Assembly: GCF_041379045.1 (NCBI RefSeq)
Contig: NZ_CP166871.1
Coordinates: 496,001 to 560,000, forward strand
Length of the DNA stretch: 64,000 nt
Origin: Thalassotalea ponticola
GTDB taxonomy: Bacteria > Pseudomonadota > Gammaproteobacteria > Enterobacterales > Alteromonadaceae
Direction: 5' to 3'
Shown here: positions 31,363 to 39,678 of the stretch, in pieces
Layout of the letters: each line of letters begins with the position of its first letter
How positions within the stretch are numbered: position 1 is the first letter of the stretch
Position numbers and translations under genes: made by a program
Notes under the pieces: generated by a model
What the model saw: only the letters and a program-made list of their open reading frames with translations
The model's database searches: none
What the model was told of the DNA's origin: nothing

Positions 31363-31498
31363 TGATCATCGCCACTTAAATTGAGAATCTCAGGCAAGTT
31401 AATCTGAGACATTTCAGTGACTTTTCGACCAAATAAAAATTTTCTCTGCCAATTAACTTGAGATTTATTCATGATACTGCCTTCCAATTTGAGATTTA
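31363..31498 (+). repeat. Left end: terminal inverted repeat and TnsB-site-like repeats
   Basis: The terminal 26 bases match the right end at 25 positions (only base 18 differs). Behind it are at least three further copies of a (T)TAAnnTGAGAnnT word, at about 31398-31411, 31453-31466 and 31484-31497, as expected of an array of TnsB-binding sites in a Tn7-like end. ATCA at 31359-31362 is the putative target duplication. Confidence 0.9.
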
Positions 31499-31727
31499 TG
31501 TAATTTAAATTCGCCGATACGGAAAATATCAAATAGTTAGTATTTTTTAGGCTCGCAAAGGAAAATAAAAATTAATTATCTTAATTTATATAGTAGCGAC
31601 CTAGGAAAACTGCATTCGGAATATAATGCATCCACATAGCTAATTCACAAATAAATTAAGCTGCGGTATGCTTGGTAAACAATAATGAAATAGGGTCGTT
31701 ATTTTAAGACGAGAAAACTTTAGTATT

Positions 31728-32573
31728 ATGAGCTACGGAAAGGACGATTATTACCTGTGTGATGGAGTGTATGGTGCTCCTTGGACTTGGCCTGACGATG
31801 ACGAGTTCTCATTAGATGATGAGGAATTATCATCTAAGGAAAATACTGAAGTAGAAATTAATTTGAGAACTCAGTGGATGGAGTCACTTGATTCACCACG
31901 CTATTCATTGGATGATTATTTGAATGCTCTTTTCAAAGCGACTATTCACAAAGGACTTTACTTAGCAAGTTCGCGTTATTGTCGAGTAGAAAAAATACCT
32001 TCAGATTATGCCTTCGCAATATGTAAAAATTGTTCCATATCGGAATTGATAATATCAGACTTAAGCGGATATCGCTTGTTCCAGTCTATGGGAGATATTA
32101 AACGGCTAGATTTGTTTATTGAAGAATTAGTTAGGAAAAGGGATAAAATATCAGTTTATTTTAAAGTTTCCGAAATTCAGCTGTTTATTCATAGAGAGAT
32201 GCAAATAAAGCATGGGGAAAGGTCACATTTATCAATGGATAGAGAAATTATGAGGGTTTTGCTTTCCATTATGCGGTTGTATTTCTTAGTAAATGAAACT
32301 AGGGAAATGAGCTTCGGAGGTTTTATCGAGTTGATGAAAAATTATAATGAAAAAATAGGACAGGTAAAGTCATATTGTCCTGATTACGTTATCGACTCCG
32401 GTAGACAATACAATACTAACTGGAGCGCGAGACATCAGCATTCCCTGTTATATTATCTTCCAGAAGTTATGAGAATTTTTGTTAAAAATTTGATGAGGCA
32501 ACAGTTTTCGAGCTCTAAATCTGATGTAATTAAGGCGTTGCAAGACTCCGTAACGAAATACCATTTAACTTAA
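31728..32573 (+). CDS. Unknown protein coupled to the polymerase-like gene
   Basis: I do not recognise this 281-residue protein. It begins with an acidic, aromatic-rich stretch (DDYYLCDG, WTWPDDDEFSLDDEELS), followed by a mainly alpha-helical body with no membrane segment and no obvious catalytic motif. A Cys pair (CRVE, CKNC) lies near residues 85-100 and does not form a clear zinc site. Its TAA stop overlaps the ATG of the next gene (TAATG), so the two are translationally coupled and likely work together. It is the first gene inside the left transposon end. A terminal protein, primase-like or regulatory partner of the polymerase is possible but unsupported. Confidence 0.8.
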   Translation: MSYGKDDYYLCDGVYGAPWTWPDDDEFSLDDEELSSKENTEVEINLRTQWMESLDSPRYSLDDYLNALFKATIHKGLYLASSRYCRVEKIPSDYAFAICKNCSISELIISDLSGYRLFQSMGDIKRLDLFIEELVRKRDKISVYFKVSEIQLFIHREMQIKHGERSHLSMDREIMRVLLSIMRLYFLVNETREMSFGGFIELMKNYNEKIGQVKSYCPDYVIDSGRQYNTNWSARHQHSLLYYLPEVMRIFVKNLMRQQFSSSKSDVIKALQDSVTKYHLT

Positions 32574-34366
32574 TGAAAAGACTTGTTTGTTCCCGCTTCG
32601 ACTCTAACATTCCAAACGCGGCTAAAATAAAAAAGCACAAAGTCAATTTTACCAATCCCCGAGTGATAAAAGAGTCTAACTACTACTGTTTAGCAACTGA
32701 TGGAAATGAAGTTTTTAACGGTAAGAGAATGTCTCTTGATTCGTTTTTTCAGTGGTTCTCTGACAAAAATGAAACTTTACTTGTATTAACCGATAAAGAG
32801 GCTTCGCTTCTCGTACGGTGGGCAAATATTTTTGAAGTGAAATTAGTATCTTTTGAGAGTTCATTTCCAATATTTACAGATATTAGATTCAATCCCAATT
32901 TGGAAAAGAGTTTTGTTTTATTAGAAAAACATTTGTCATATATAAAACGGATTGGCTTAAATTCGAACAGAATAAATTCAGAACTGATAATGAAATCAGG
33001 GAAAACCATAAAGCGAAAGTTCGGTAATAAAACTAATTATGATGTGATGTTTGCACATGCTTATCTTCCACCATATCAAGAAGTTTTTAGATTTTGTGAA
33101 TTTAGAAAAGATAGGATGATAATCGCGCTAGATTTTAATTCTATGTTTGCTAGTTGCATGGAGGGCCAATATTTAGACCCAGAAGAAGTGTATTATGAGC
33201 AAGTACATTCAAGTAGTGCTGAAAAATCATACCCCCCTGGGCTATATCATGTTGTGCTTAAAAGACCTCGCTCTGCATTCTTTGCCGAATATCACCCGTT
33301 TAAATATACGCAATTAGGGCTGTCTCTTCATTTTGATACAGAACAAAGTTGTGAAATTGAGACTCAACTTTTTCATTTCGAGCTAGAGGTTTTTAAAGAA
33401 TATTTTGAAGAGGTTTATATCTTTTCAGTTTTGAGATCATCAAGACTAAAAGGACACCCGCTATATACAAAATCTCGACGACTTTATAGTCTTCGTATGA
33501 AGGCAAAAAGAAAGAATAAACTAGAATTGGAAAAGCTTTATAAACTTCAGTTGGCAATGTTACATAGCGTAACTAACAAAAAGTCGTATAAGAAAGTTGT
33601 GTGCGAATCTTATTCTGAATTACTGAATCTATTAAATGTTGAGTATTCACTGACGCTGCACAAAGAACAACCTCTCCTTATGAACTCATCTCCGTTATTG
33701 AAAAAGATCGGATTAAAAAATAACAATGATAAATTAGTAGGCTCATTCATTGACTTAAATAGTTCAGAGACCATATTTAGTTTCTCCAGTCAGGTGATAG
33801 CTAAATCTAGATTAAAGGTTTTTCAAACTTTAGTAGAACTTAAAAAGTTTAACGATCTGGATATATGTTATATCAACACAGACTCAATTCACATCTCTAT
33901 ACCTAGGGATTCATATCACTGCTTTATGGAACGTTATGCTGAAATGTTAGGGGATGATATTGGTAAGTTGAAAGTGCAGGCTATGGCGGGTCAGGCTATT
34001 TGGTTTGATATAGGGCATTATTTTCTTCTAGAAAATGCCAATATCGTAAAGTGGGCTAATTCGGGCTTAAATCATAAAGGGAATAAAAACCCTCATTTAG
34101 GGTTTAGAGAGAGATATCGAAAGCTGAAAGTTAATAATCGCTCAACGATATTGAAAGAAAAAGTAACTTTTTTATCGAGTCTATCGTATAAAAAAAACCT
34201 CCCGAAGAATATAGATATGAATCTGGATAAAATTGATTATCAAAGATTCAAAATAAGTGAGATTGCGAGCTTTGATCAAGCGTCTCTGCGTATAATGAAG
34301 GAGAGGCAAAAATCCTTTGCCGTAAAGAAGCAATATTTTGACTTTTTACGAGCTCATTACGTGTAG
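32573..34366 (+). CDS. Divergent family-B DNA polymerase-like protein (DNA_pol_B_2 type)
   Basis: The 597-residue protein carries palm motifs of protein-primed family-B polymerases. Motif A is IALDFNSMFASCM (Asp187), compare DxNSLYP. Motif C is CYINTDSIHIS (433-438), compare YxDTDS: the first Asp is Asn435 and the second, Asp437, is kept. The motif B region KLQLAMLHSVTNKK (about 324-337) is strongly degenerate against KxxxNSxYGK. A later HYFLLENANIVKWANSG segment (about 482-498) resembles the KxY/thumb region. The N-terminal 180 residues lack recognisable exonuclease motifs. It could be an active specialised polymerase or one whose fold was co-opted. It is coupled to the preceding gene, and a hairpin array follows at once. 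Confidence 0.75.
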   Translation: MKRLVCSRFDSNIPNAAKIKKHKVNFTNPRVIKESNYYCLATDGNEVFNGKRMSLDSFFQWFSDKNETLLVLTDKEASLLVRWANIFEVKLVSFESSFPIFTDIRFNPNLEKSFVLLEKHLSYIKRIGLNSNRINSELIMKSGKTIKRKFGNKTNYDVMFAHAYLPPYQEVFRFCEFRKDRMIIALDFNSMFASCMEGQYLDPEEVYYEQVHSSSAEKSYPPGLYHVVLKRPRSAFFAEYHPFKYTQLGLSLHFDTEQSCEIETQLFHFELEVFKEYFEEVYIFSVLRSSRLKGHPLYTKSRRLYSLRMKAKRKNKLELEKLYKLQLAMLHSVTNKKSYKKVVCESYSELLNLLNVEYSLTLHKEQPLLMNSSPLLKKIGLKNNNDKLVGSFIDLNSSETIFSFSSQVIAKSRLKVFQTLVELKKFNDLDICYINTDSIHISIPRDSYHCFMERYAEMLGDDIGKLKVQAMAGQAIWFDIGHYFLLENANIVKWANSGLNHKGNKNPHLGFRERYRKLKVNNRSTILKEKVTFLSSLSYKKNLPKNIDMNLDKIDYQRFKISEIASFDQASLRIMKERQKSFAVKKQYFDFLRAHYV

Positions 34367-34396
34367 TCTGCTCTTTAGGTGCTAATTATTTTGCAT

Positions 34397-34402
34397 TATA
34401 AT
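34397..34402 (+). promoter_or_regulatory. Perfect -10 box (TATAAT) before the hairpin array
   Basis: TATAAT lies 31 bases after the polymerase stop and would start transcription at about 34409-34412, the foot of the array. The -35 region (TTTAGG at about 34374) is weak. Confidence 0.45.
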
Positions 34403-34408
34403 GTTTTA

Positions 34409-34530
34409 AGCAGATGGGGGCAGGATGTTATTTATTCATCCTGTATTGCTGTAAGAGTGTTTCACTCGCCGCTATCGCGGATAAGTCCCTTAGAATGTTT
34501 TCATTCTTGCTCATTGAGCTACCCCCATCG
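34409..34530 (+). ncRNA. Candidate structured RNA: six-helix hairpin array
   Basis: An 8-bp closing stem (GATGGGGG at 34413-34420, CCCCCATC at 34522-34529) encloses five perfect hairpins: CAGGATG/CATCCTG (34421-34443), GAGTG/CACTC (34455-34467), CCGC/GCGG (34469-34480), AGAATG/CATTCT (34492-34507) and GCTC/GAGC (34509-34519). All pairs are Watson-Crick, so either strand could fold. A TATAAT box just upstream favours the plus strand. It does not fit a tRNA, an attC or a CRISPR. It lies between the polymerase gene and the 3' end of convergent tniQ, so it may be a partner RNA of the polymerase, a regulatory RNA, or a DNA structure. No clear terminator follows. Confidence 0.5.
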
Positions 34531-34597
34531 GCTCACTTACTAACCTTTCTCTGCATCGTGATTAACTACGTTGTGATTCCTTTTCAAATAGTATCAC

Positions 34598-35872
34598 TTA
34601 AATATTTAAGTCCAGTTGATAAATATTTGCACTTGCTTTAACTCGTTTATTACTTGGCGATGTGTGAACCACACTTTTTATGCTAGGGTTAATTATCGAT
34701 AAGGGCTTATGTTTTAAGCCTAAACGCAAATCATTTGAAAGTTTTTTTAAATCTTTTGGATTGCAATAAACTGAAGATATGAGGTCTGATCCTGCCTGAA
34801 AGCCGATAATAAGTGTTTTGTCTTTGATGGCTAAAATGATATCGCTCAAGTCAATATTTCCACGATAAAGGACTTCAGTCATACCTGAGAGGCATTTCAT
34901 TTTATTTGTCTTGTTGTATCCAGTTAGTAACTTAATTACAGGTGATACATCTACAGGCGTATTATGATGAAGGTTGGTTCCTCTCTTTGTTTTTACTAGC
35001 CCATGATCTAATAGCAATTGCATTTTATGTCTAGGGAGGGCTAATAACTCACAAGCTACTTCGTTATGTACATACAATGGAAGTATCTCGTTACTGAAGT
35101 TTATTCGAGCAATTTTATCGTGTTGCTGAATAACGCAGCTTGCAGGCCAAATGTTTTTTAGATTTTTAAATAAGATATTTAATGATGTTCCAGCAAAGTT
35201 TAGGGGATACAAATCAGAAAATTTATTGATAGATTTATAAACCAATTCCCTAGCAAAATTAAGATTGTTTAGAAGCTCATATCCATCTTTTACTCTTTCT
35301 TGGTAGTTAGGTATTGAAGCAAACCTATTTCGTTTTACAAACGGCTCATCTAGGTTATTTATAAAATAAGAAATCAAAAGGCAGTCAGCAACTTGGCTCT
35401 CACTTAAAGAGGTAAAACTATGCGAGCGTAATGGAGTCAACTCCAATCCACACAGTGGAGAAGAGCACCTGCCTTTCAGCAATGTTATATCCCAGGTTAG
35501 GGGGTGATTACAGCTACCACACTTGTCAATTAGCGGTTCACGATGCTCAGAGCATTGGTGAGTGAAAGGGCATTGAACTTCAGAATTTATATACCCCTTT
35601 TCATGAATACAGCGTAAACAAATTTTCGGCTCTATTTGTGTGGCTAGTTCAAAAAGAGGGGTTTTTATGTAGGCTCGCTTGAGCTTATGTGATTTTGCGT
35701 AAAATTGGATATCCGACGACAAGGAAACTTCATGCCCGCGCACTATTCTATTTATTAATGACTTAGGTATCATTCTATCTATATAAGTAAAGCCATTTCG
35801 CATCGCCAATCGGAGAGCATATCCAATGTTGCTTTCATCGGGGTACATCGTGGGAATAACTGCAAGTTGCAT
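34598..35872 (-). CDS. tniQ: Target-selection protein TniQ/TnsD family
   Basis: TniQ proteins recognise the target and recruit the TnsC AAA+ regulator. This 424-residue protein has the TniQ N-terminal domain with its zinc-ligand array: CLRC (85-88), CPFTHQCSEH (101-110), CGSC (118-121) and two later Cys (136, 141). The C-terminal half, about 200-424, is helical and poorly conserved. At 424 residues it is shorter than Tn7 TnsD (508) and close in size to other single-TniQ elements. It is the last gene of the tnsA-B-C-tniQ operon, 9 bases after tnsC. With no cas genes or tnsE, it is the only visible target selector. Confidence 0.93.
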   Translation of the reverse strand: MQLAVIPTMYPDESNIGYALRLAMRNGFTYIDRMIPKSLINRIVRGHEVSLSSDIQFYAKSHKLKRAYIKTPLFELATQIEPKICLRCIHEKGYINSEVQCPFTHQCSEHREPLIDKCGSCNHPLTWDITLLKGRCSSPLCGLELTPLRSHSFTSLSESQVADCLLISYFINNLDEPFVKRNRFASIPNYQERVKDGYELLNNLNFARELVYKSINKFSDLYPLNFAGTSLNILFKNLKNIWPASCVIQQHDKIARINFSNEILPLYVHNEVACELLALPRHKMQLLLDHGLVKTKRGTNLHHNTPVDVSPVIKLLTGYNKTNKMKCLSGMTEVLYRGNIDLSDIILAIKDKTLIIGFQAGSDLISSVYCNPKDLKKLSNDLRLGLKHKPLSIINPSIKSVVHTSPSNKRVKASANIYQLDLNI

Positions 35873-35881
35873 AAAAGGTGT

Positions 35882-36826
35882 CTAGTGGCCTGTTTGAAAA
35901 ATACGATTAACAAGGGTATTGACTTCACTATCAGGAAGGTCGTCTGAACAAAATGGGTTTAATTTGGCTTTTCCGTACATGGAGTAGTTCTCTTTCAACT
36001 TTGACAGTAGCACCGATTTATCTTTTATATCCGACATGTCTTCAAGTAAAAACAAGCTCTCTAGCGTACTGAAACTGCGTTCCATATAGGCGAGATATAA
36101 CCTATTGAGTAAAGGCCCATCTTTGTAATTTAAAAATGGAAAGCCTATTTTGTCGATAAACCAATTGATACATTCAAGCCAGTCGTCAGTTCGAGGCTCT
36201 ATTTTTTCTAACTTTACAGAGCGCATCATTCTGCGGCTCAACTGCTCATTATCATCTACAGTTTTATCTGTTTTCCCAAAGGTTAGTAGTCTCATAGCCC
36301 GTTCACTACCAATAAACACGATTGAGGCTGGAAGCTCATCAAGCAAGCTACAAAAGTATTTGAGCGTATTGAGTGCTGTGACACCGTCGGTGTTGGGTAA
36401 AACTTGTTGTATTTCATCTAAAATAATAAGTTCAACACCCAGCTCTTTAACTAAGTGACGAAACTGTTCATCTAACTCTCCAGGCTCTGTCTTACCCTTT
36501 GGTGGCGTTGTTCCGAGTGCTTTGATTAAGAGCTTTAATATATCATCTATCTGCTTATTGGATTGTTTGAAGCGATATCTAAAAACAGGTCTAAACGTTT
36601 TTTCTCGAACTTTTCTTGGTGGAAATAGAGCCTCATATTGTTCAGCTAGAAATGATTTTCCCTCACCGGATTCCCCATATATGAGAACCCCTTTTTTATT
36701 TTTAGGCTGAGTATGCATTGCATGCACACGACATATTCTTTGCCAAGCCACTTCTAATGAATCATGTTTTACTAATGAGCTAGGAATTTTTATAAAAGGA
36801 TAGTTTGAATTATTTTTTATTACCAT
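35882..36826 (-). CDS. tnsC: AAA+ transposition regulator TnsC (TniB-like)
   Basis: TnsC is the ATPase that bridges target selector and transposase and imposes target immunity. Walker A is GESGEGKS (51-58) and Walker B is LIILDEIQQ (133-141), followed by a sensor-1-like segment SIVFIGSERA. At 314 residues it is far shorter than Tn7 TnsC (555) and close to TniB and to TnsC of the shorter Tn7-like elements. Its start overlaps the end of tnsB by 7 bases, so translation is coupled. Confidence 0.95.
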   Translation of the reverse strand: MVIKNNSNYPFIKIPSSLVKHDSLEVAWQRICRVHAMHTQPKNKKGVLIYGESGEGKSFLAEQYEALFPPRKVREKTFRPVFRYRFKQSNKQIDDILKLLIKALGTTPPKGKTEPGELDEQFRHLVKELGVELIILDEIQQVLPNTDGVTALNTLKYFCSLLDELPASIVFIGSERAMRLLTFGKTDKTVDDNEQLSRRMMRSVKLEKIEPRTDDWLECINWFIDKIGFPFLNYKDGPLLNRLYLAYMERSFSTLESLFLLEDMSDIKDKSVLLSKLKENYSMYGKAKLNPFCSDDLPDSEVNTLVNRIFQTGH

Positions 36827-38844
36827 CGTCGCGCTTTACCACTTGGTGTTTTAACTACTGAGTCTTTCGGTATCTTCGAACCTGACTCTTCTTGATGTTC
36901 AGTAATATCTAAGTTTGCATAAAATGCTTTTGAATCAGAAGGATTTGAGTTGTTTGAGTTGTTTATTCTTTCTGAAACAGTAAGCCCCTGACTGATGTTT
37001 TCCTCAAATGATGGAGCTTTAGGCCCGCTGGTTTTTTCACGGGTTTTCTGAGGGTAAAAACTTTCCACGTTTCCTTGGTAGTAGCCTGTAGGTGTATGTT
37101 TTTTGCCTTGGAAAATATCATAGCTCTTAGGCTTAAAACCTTTCAATTCATCAAAAGAAATGGGGCAAGGCATACTATCTAGATTGGCGTTAGCGGCTAA
37201 TATTTCGCGAGCTTGATTCGTCAAAGGATCAATAAAGCTAACCGTCACATAGCGAGCGTCGAATGGATCAAAGAACACTTCGACATCTGGATTCTCCCCA
37301 TTGTCAGAGTACGTAACCATCTCCTGATAGAGGGTTTTCAGCTCATCACTAAAAAAATTCTCGCCCAAAATATGAACACTTCCGCGAGCTTGTAACTTGT
37401 TACTTTGTTTATCTTTTAAAACATGAAATGCCTGAAGCATTTGATTATAAGGGGTGTGTGGTCTAGGAGTTCTTTTTATTGACTCATTCCACGCAACCAC
37501 CGGAACTAACTTTGCTTCCTCATGAAATTTGTGCGTATACTCTGTTAAAAAAATGTTAAGCAAGCGAAGAAAGTCACTAACCTTCACATCAGCATATTTT
37601 TCCATTTTTTTCTCTAGCTTTTCATTGTTTATATCTGTTCTCTTGCCTTTGTAACTGTTAAAGCCCACTGTTTTAAGACCTTTATCATCCTCAAGAATCA
37701 TTCCCTTGAAAAATGACTGCCGCAGGGTTTTGTTAAAAGATTCTACGAAGGGTTTTTTAACTGGCTGATTTGACGGCGTGTAAACGGGACTTATACCTAA
37801 TCGTTGACAGGCTTTCCAGATGGCTGCGTTGTTAAAACCAGCGCCATTGTCCATGACCAAGGTAAATGGCTTTCCTTTCGCGATTAAATTTTCATCAGAA
37901 AAATAACACTGTCTCAGAAGGTTTAGGACATTTTCTTTGTTTTCTGCTTTTCCATAATCGACAACGACAGCAATTGGGTATCGAGTCATACAATCGATTG
38001 CGGTATAGAGAGAAATTGTCTTTGTTGGTTTCAGGGTCTCATCATCAATGAGACACATATTCACATGAAGCCTATCGAGCTCTACTCGTTGCATGGCAAA
38101 GTACGTTCTGATGCTTCTTCGTAAAGTCAGTAATAATTGATTCTTGGATGCTGATGAAAGCCTCGGGTTATTTAATTTGTCGCCGACCTCTTTTAATGAT
38201 CCAAGTCTCCTATAAAAAGTTCTTTCACTCGCTAGCTTTATTTCGCTATCTATTTTTGCTTTTTCTTCAACTGCGCATTTGTAGGCTGCGTAATGAGCTC
38301 TCTTAATCTTTGAATCACTAGCAGACCAGACTGTCGATACGTGAGCCTGTATCTCGGCTTCGGTTTTTGCATTTAAACGAGATGCAGCAAATCTCCGTTT
38401 ACTCGCTAGGCTATCTGGATCAAATCCAGATATTACCCATGTTCGCCAATAACGCGCTATTGTTGTTTGCGCAGGATGCTTCTTGATCAAGGTCTCAGGG
38501 TGTCGTTTTTCAACTTCCTTAATCAATTCCTTGTACGTGTTGAGCGTCGTGGCTGCTAAACCTTGGCTAGTTACTAAATCTCTTAACGTGAGAATATATT
38601 TTAAGCGATCATCTCTATCTGCCTTTTGATATTCCGTGAGAGGTACGTGAGGTTTCTCTTCGAGCTTATGTATGTATTTTTGTTCATCAAGATAGTTTTC
38701 GAAATCTTGAGATGACAGCATTGTTTTTTGAGATTTATCTTCATCTTTTTCAAGAACATAATTGTATGCATCTGCAAAAATCAGTGTTTGAATTTCACCT
38801 TTTTGATCATAAAATTTCGAACCGATACCAATACCCGTTACCAT
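36820..38844 (-). CDS. tnsB: DDE transposase TnsB
   Basis: TnsB binds the transposon ends, cuts the 3' ends and joins them to the target. The 674-residue protein has N-terminal helix-turn-helix-type DNA-binding regions (about 80-220), an rve/integrase core with catalytic candidates Asp267/268 (CLIDDETL), Asp332 (VMDNGAGF) and Glu368 (PFVESFN), a DD(35)E spacing, a Mu-type beta-barrel, and a Ser/Pro/Lys-rich C-terminal tail (about 590-674) of the sort that contacts TnsC. It overlaps both tnsA and tnsC by 7 bases. The catalytic core looks intact. Confidence 0.96.
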   Translation of the reverse strand: MVTGIGIGSKFYDQKGEIQTLIFADAYNYVLEKDEDKSQKTMLSSQDFENYLDEQKYIHKLEEKPHVPLTEYQKADRDDRLKYILTLRDLVTSQGLAATTLNTYKELIKEVEKRHPETLIKKHPAQTTIARYWRTWVISGFDPDSLASKRRFAASRLNAKTEAEIQAHVSTVWSASDSKIKRAHYAAYKCAVEEKAKIDSEIKLASERTFYRRLGSLKEVGDKLNNPRLSSASKNQLLLTLRRSIRTYFAMQRVELDRLHVNMCLIDDETLKPTKTISLYTAIDCMTRYPIAVVVDYGKAENKENVLNLLRQCYFSDENLIAKGKPFTLVMDNGAGFNNAAIWKACQRLGISPVYTPSNQPVKKPFVESFNKTLRQSFFKGMILEDDKGLKTVGFNSYKGKRTDINNEKLEKKMEKYADVKVSDFLRLLNIFLTEYTHKFHEEAKLVPVVAWNESIKRTPRPHTPYNQMLQAFHVLKDKQSNKLQARGSVHILGENFFSDELKTLYQEMVTYSDNGENPDVEVFFDPFDARYVTVSFIDPLTNQAREILAANANLDSMPCPISFDELKGFKPKSYDIFQGKKHTPTGYYQGNVESFYPQKTREKTSGPKAPSFEENISQGLTVSERINNSNNSNPSDSKAFYANLDITEHQEESGSKIPKDSVVKTPSGKARRW

Positions 38845-39458
38845 GTTTTTACCCTTGTAAGTAGGGTATCGCCCTCCAACAAGGACGATATGTCGAATTG
38901 GTAAAATCCACTTGATAACAAATAATATGCTTCTTCAACGCTTGAGTTAGAAATTTCACTTAGTGATTCAATTAAATCATTAAATGTGGTGAGTTCTGCA
39001 AAGTCACAATCATCGATTGAGAAGGATAATTCTAGAGACTTGCATGAAGCGATTAATTGATAATTAACTCTGACTATAGGTGACAAACCAACTTCAGTTA
39101 CTATGCGTATTTCGGGTTCCCCGAGCGACTGTGAATAGTCAGAAAATTTCTGAATAGTAGCCTGATATTTATCATCAACTTTAGTCGAACTATGCACTTC
39201 AATATATTCAGAACTGCCATTAATATATTCAACGAGAAAATCAGGTGTTTTTGCTGAGATTTTTTCGAGTAATGGATTCTCAATGTGCATCGTCTCAACT
39301 TGGCTAGCGAATGAGGAAATTTGAGGGTCGCACTCAAAAATACATGCATAGCAGTATTCGAGAAAAGACTCTACCTTGATTGTTGTACCCGCCTTTTTTG
39401 AGTAAAAGCGAAATATATGTCGGCCACGATGCTTATTTGCATTGTACTTCACATTCAT
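38838..39458 (-). CDS. tnsA: Endonuclease TnsA (5'-strand cleavage)
   Basis: TnsA cuts the 5' ends of the element so that Tn7 relatives move by cut and paste. The 206-residue protein keeps the nuclease landmarks: Glu34 in ESFLE, Asp73 in TPDFLVEY, and the following strand YIEVHSS. In Tn7 the third site is Q-V-K (Lys132); here it is E-V-H (His89), so the canonical Lys appears replaced. The C-terminal part is a helical domain for TnsB/TnsC contact. It begins the minus-strand tns operon; the start is preceded by the TAGGTAGG ribosome-binding site. The 220 bases upstream are a divergent promoter region. Confidence 0.9.
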   Translation of the reverse strand: MNVKYNANKHRGRHIFRFYSKKAGTTIKVESFLEYCYACIFECDPQISSFASQVETMHIENPLLEKISAKTPDFLVEYINGSSEYIEVHSSTKVDDKYQATIQKFSDYSQSLGEPEIRIVTEVGLSPIVRVNYQLIASCKSLELSFSIDDCDFAELTTFNDLIESLSEISNSSVEEAYYLLSSGFYQFDISSLLEGDTLLTRVKTW

Positions 39459-39494
39459 TGTGCCTACCTAGAACAGCGTTAAATTCAACTTTTA

Positions 39495-39516
39495 GAGTGC
39501 TCGATTTGAGCCACTC
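39495..39516. promoter_or_regulatory. Inverted repeat in the tnsA / HTH-gene divergent promoter
   Basis: GAGTGCTC (39495-39502) and GAGCCACTC (39508-39516) form a nearly perfect dyad with one bulged base, 37 bases upstream of tnsA. It is a plausible operator for transposase expression; the regulator is unknown. Confidence 0.4.
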
Positions 39517-39678
39517 GAATTATGGCTGTATTAAAGACTGTCAGAGCAGAAAAAAACACAGAACCATTTGCGCTTTTTAAATTAAAGATTTTATATTGCT
39601 TTAATGGTGCTTTTTATCTAGCTTTAGGGCTGTTTCTTTAATTGTTTTTTTTAATGTCGATTGGGTTTTGGGGGTGTT

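Noticed and set aside
31728-34366. Casposon (Cas1 plus family-B polymerase)
   Set aside because: There is no Cas1-like integrase; mobility genes are TnsABC-TniQ, and the ends are of Tn7-like layout.
34413-34529. Hairpin array considered as a tRNA gene or attC site
   Set aside because: The closing stem encloses five hairpins with loops of 3-9 bases; there is no anticodon or T-loop pattern and no integron core boxes.
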